Positions 60,701 through 64,000 of a stretch of DNA of 64,000 bases are shown piece by piece. The translations under genes and the position numbers were made by a program. This stretch comes from Zonotrichia leucophrys gambelii (taxonomy: Eukaryota > Chordata > Aves > Passeriformes > Passerellidae): positions 27,436,099 to 27,500,098 of the forward strand of contig NC_088177.1 in NCBI RefSeq assembly GCF_028769735.1, read 5' to 3'. The notes under the pieces are model-generated. The model saw only the letters and a program-made list of their open reading frames with translations, ran no database searches and had not been told where the DNA came from. Within the stretch, counting starts at the first letter, position 1. The number at the start of each line of letters is the position of its first letter.

Positions 60701-63700
60701 TGAAGCTTGTTTGTTACTTGAAAGGCAATTAAAATTTAAACAAGTGTGAAAGAACAAACTCTTATTTTCCTTGAATTTCTATGAAAAAACCCAGTTACAC
60801 ATTAACTAATATTTAATACAAAGCTATATCAGAATTGAAAATAACAGCAGATAATTAGTATTCATATTTTTTAGACCAAAACAAACCACAGAGAGATACT
60901 AAAACATACACAAAAATATAAAAGAACAGTAGAGGTAAACAGTTCAGGAGATTAGGTTGAGCAATTCCTTTCAAATTATAAACCATGTACAGAAAGAGTA
61001 ATTCCACAGGACATTCTTAAAGTTAAGAGATAAGCTGCGAGTCAATGAACTAAGTGATCTGTGTATTATTGTATGGAATTGATTAAAAATTCAGACACTC
61101 ATCTTGCAACAGTTAAATACTCCACATAAAAGGTGTCTTTCAAACATCAGTATTTGCAGAGAGAAACTTATTACTCTTTTCCTCTGATAGCAATTTTTTT
61201 CATTGTATTTGCATCTTGTACTATTTAACTAGGATGGGTTTTCTGTTAGTTATTGAACATGATGTTTATTACAAGCACAAAGGTTATCCAGATCAAAATA
61301 ATTTCTGTTCCAAAGAGCTTGTAAACTAAACACAGAAAAACACAAGAAAAATTGCCAAAGTATCAAAGGGCATTATAGCACCCATTTTAAAAGGAAGCTA
61401 CAGAACCCAAGTAATTTATACTCCTTCATGTCTGGAAAAATGTTCTAGAAGACAAAGGTGCAAAAACTTATTATACTAAAAAAACTATACTGAGTAAATG
61501 TAGCTCCATCCCTGTCACTGCTTCAAAGGATGGCTTTCTAGTTAAAGCACAAATGCTGAAGTAAAAAGGACCGCATCCAGTAACCATCTCCTCTGCAGGA
61601 CTTCAGACTTTTGGCTGAGACTGTTACTTATTTTCTTTACTTCTATCTGTGTTCAGAGTCCAAATGTAGGTGTTATACAAATATATGTAACATCTACATA
61701 AAGAAGTGTTCTAGACTTCCCCTTACTTGCTCCATGTAAGGCATATAAATTATTTTCATGACAAAATGCGGCATTCTACAGACAAGCACTCAATACTACA
61801 AACATAACATTTCTGCTTCCACAGACTATAATATTCATAAAAGGAATAACTGATAAAGTATGGAAAATAGAGTAGTCACAGGACACTAACCTGCTTTTAA
61901 AATTAAGTATGTATTACCATTCTTTGTGAACGTACATTTAAAACGCAAATATTATTCAAAAATACAAATACCTGATCTGATTACATAAATATCTGATCTT
62001 GGTGCATTAAAGGAATGTAGAAGAATAGGATGCCAACAGCATAGAAATATTACTATTTTATTACTATATATTTGTGTACTTTCTGCTCCTTATATTTATC
62101 TTAAATTCAGTCTTCATATTGTTGTGATTTCTTTATTGTTTTAAGTATCATTACTCATACCTTTTACTCTTATTAATACAAAGTGTTTTCAAATCATGAA
62201 AGACACCAGACATATATTTATATGCTTTTACTCTGACACTGATACTGGATAAAGTCATAGAATAGAAACTAAAGACTGTAGTTTAGAATTGGAGACACCA
62301 AAATAACTGATCAGCATTGAAACAGCTCAAGGAGAACTAAGTCTTGCCCATATAACTTTTTTTCTGAATACAGGGTTATTTGATCAAAGTAACTGTGTTG
62401 ACATCAAATGCCTTGCAGAGTCTTCTAATAGGCTTATATGACATTCTGAGATACAGAAAGCAAAAATCAGTGTTGTATAAAATACAGGTATCCAAAGGTA
62501 AATGTAAATGAGATGTTTCTGATACAATGGAGTGTTTCTATGCAGATTATACGTGGCTGATTTTGGCCAACAGTAACACAGACCTATTCATCATAGTGCA
62601 GCATGGTCCTCCATCACATTCTGGCATACTCACACAAGAAGAAAAGAGAAGAAGTTGAAAAAGTCGAAGTTATAAGACAAAAAGACCAAAGAAAAATATT
62701 CAAGGAACAGCTTTAGACCTTAAATAATGACAAAAGAAAACTGTGCTTCACATACCAACTATCTGACTGAATACTAAAGCAATGTGATTATTATCTACCT
62801 ATTACATGCAAAAGATACTCTTTTTACATTCTTAAAATGAGGTGAGATAGTATGGCTTGCATACTATTCTCTTTGATATCATAATCTTGCAATAGCTGCT
62901 AAGTCTAATGTCCAATCTCAGAATATTTGCATAAGAGCTACAGCCCTATAAAATCACTTTTTTTACTATGATTTACACAACTTATTTCACTTTCACAAGG
63001 GGGAGTTATTAGAATTACTACTAGAATCCTAAAAAAAATAAAATAACAATCAAAATCCCTTCAAGAAACATAAAAAAGCAAGAATTAGAATTTGGAAAAA
63101 AACCCATACATAAAAACATCTCTTTGGATTCAATGGCATTATCATACTCATGAGATTACATGCTTTGGAGTTCAAATTGCTTGACTCCAGTATTTTGTTC
63201 ACCAGTAGAACAGCTTTATGTATTAACAGATATTTCTTGAAATCATATACATCTCATTGTTGAAGAATTCTGCCTTAGTGTAACTTATGTTTGGATTTTA
63301 TCATTCTAACATCCTCTCCTCCTCTTAGACAATTAATTTGCTTATGGTAGCATCTGAGAAAAGATTCCAGGCCAACCTGGTGGCTATAAGCCAACAGCCA
63401 GTTTCCCTTCCAGGGCAGCACCTCTGGGCATAGGGTCAGGCAAATCAGCTCACTCCATCCTGATTCTGCCCAGACAGGGACACAAGTGATTCATCCCTCT
63501 GGCAGATCAGCTGCTGACATTTCCATCTCTGTCTGCTGGGTTAGCTGACAGATTGCTGACATGATCCCTTTGTTTTCTCCCTATTCTCATCACATTAGAG
63601 CCACGAACAGAGCAGGTGAACACCTACTCTCTGCTACAGAATGGAAACATCATGTGGAGTCCACTTTACAAGTAGTTTCATTTTCAGACTATAAAAGTTA

Positions 63701-64000
63701 AGCACTCATGTTAAAAATATACATTGCAAAACTCAGACAAAAAAGTATCACAAGTCCTGAGGCACATGAATTTCACAGACAAATGTTATTTATCAAGAAG
63801 CACAAACGGTTTTGCAAAGATTTCACAAGGTTCTGCAAAAACACTTATGAACAGATCTTGATTCATAAAAAAATTAGATCACACCTGTTTTTTACTTAAA
63901 TAAGAAGCAGCTTTAATTCTATGAGCTAAAGAATTTTAAATTTGCAACTTCCAAAAGGAAATGCATCTTTTTACAACAAATGAGTTAAATAGCTTCAGGA

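Larger units (their letters stand above)
48951..64000. other. Intergenic flank downstream of SCN3A
   Basis: About 15 kb with no recognisable exon on either strand, no tRNA or rRNA, and only short frames unlike any protein I know. Two CR1 relics are present (49887-49950, 57520-57722). A slightly GC-richer stretch at 63360-63620 has no assignment. In mammals SLC38A11 lies beyond the 3' end of SCN3A; none of its exons were seen here. Confidence 0.65.

Overview
The window carries most of one vertebrate gene on the + strand: the alpha subunit of the brain voltage-gated sodium channel Nav1.3 (SCN3A), then about 15 kb of non-coding flank. The host is very probably a bird. Several CR1 LINE fragments carry the avian-type 3' end (AATCATAGAATGG read on the minus orientation, or ending in a TGATTCT-like motif). 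No mammalian-type SINE or L1 was recognised, and the DNA is AT-rich with moderately short introns. A crocodilian or turtle cannot be fully excluded.

Layout: positions 1-696 are the tail of the intron after the first coding exon, so the start codon and about 88 N-terminal residues lie upstream of the window. Positions 697-46862 hold coding exons 2 to 26, numbered on the 26-coding-exon scheme of SCN1A-type genes, including the mutually exclusive pair 5N/5A. Choosing one of the pair, the exon lengths sum to 5769 nt, or 1922 codons plus stop. With the missing N-terminus this gives about 2010 residues, the normal size for the family. The 3'UTR runs from 46863 to about 48950. From there to 64000 no gene was found, only two CR1 relics and unremarkable AT-rich sequence.

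The exons encode the complete four-domain channel core: S1-S6 in each domain, four S4 voltage sensors, the D/E/K/A selectivity ring, the TTX-sensitive aromatic residue in the domain I pore, the ankyrin-binding motif in the II-III loop, the IFMT inactivation gate, and a C-terminal IQ motif and PPSY motif. The assignment to SCN3A rather than SCN1A/2A/9A rests on variable regions: [13 protein letters not shown] and [11 protein letters not shown] in the I-II loop, [29 protein letters not shown], and the near C-terminal GNSTPEKTD followed by [10 protein letters not shown].

The most notable architecture is in splicing. Two introns begin with AT and end with AC. Intron 2 has a textbook U12-type 5' site (ATATCCTTTT) and branch site; intron 23 has a U2-like 5' site (ATAAGT). 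The 5N/5A exon duplicates differ at 20 of 92 bases but only one residue (Asn/Asp). Exon 11 has tandem in-frame donors followed by what looks like a decayed version of the SCN1A 11-residue extension. Exon 18 contains a strong cryptic donor. No previously undescribed system was found; the window is a well-conserved channel gene with informative splicing and repeat details.
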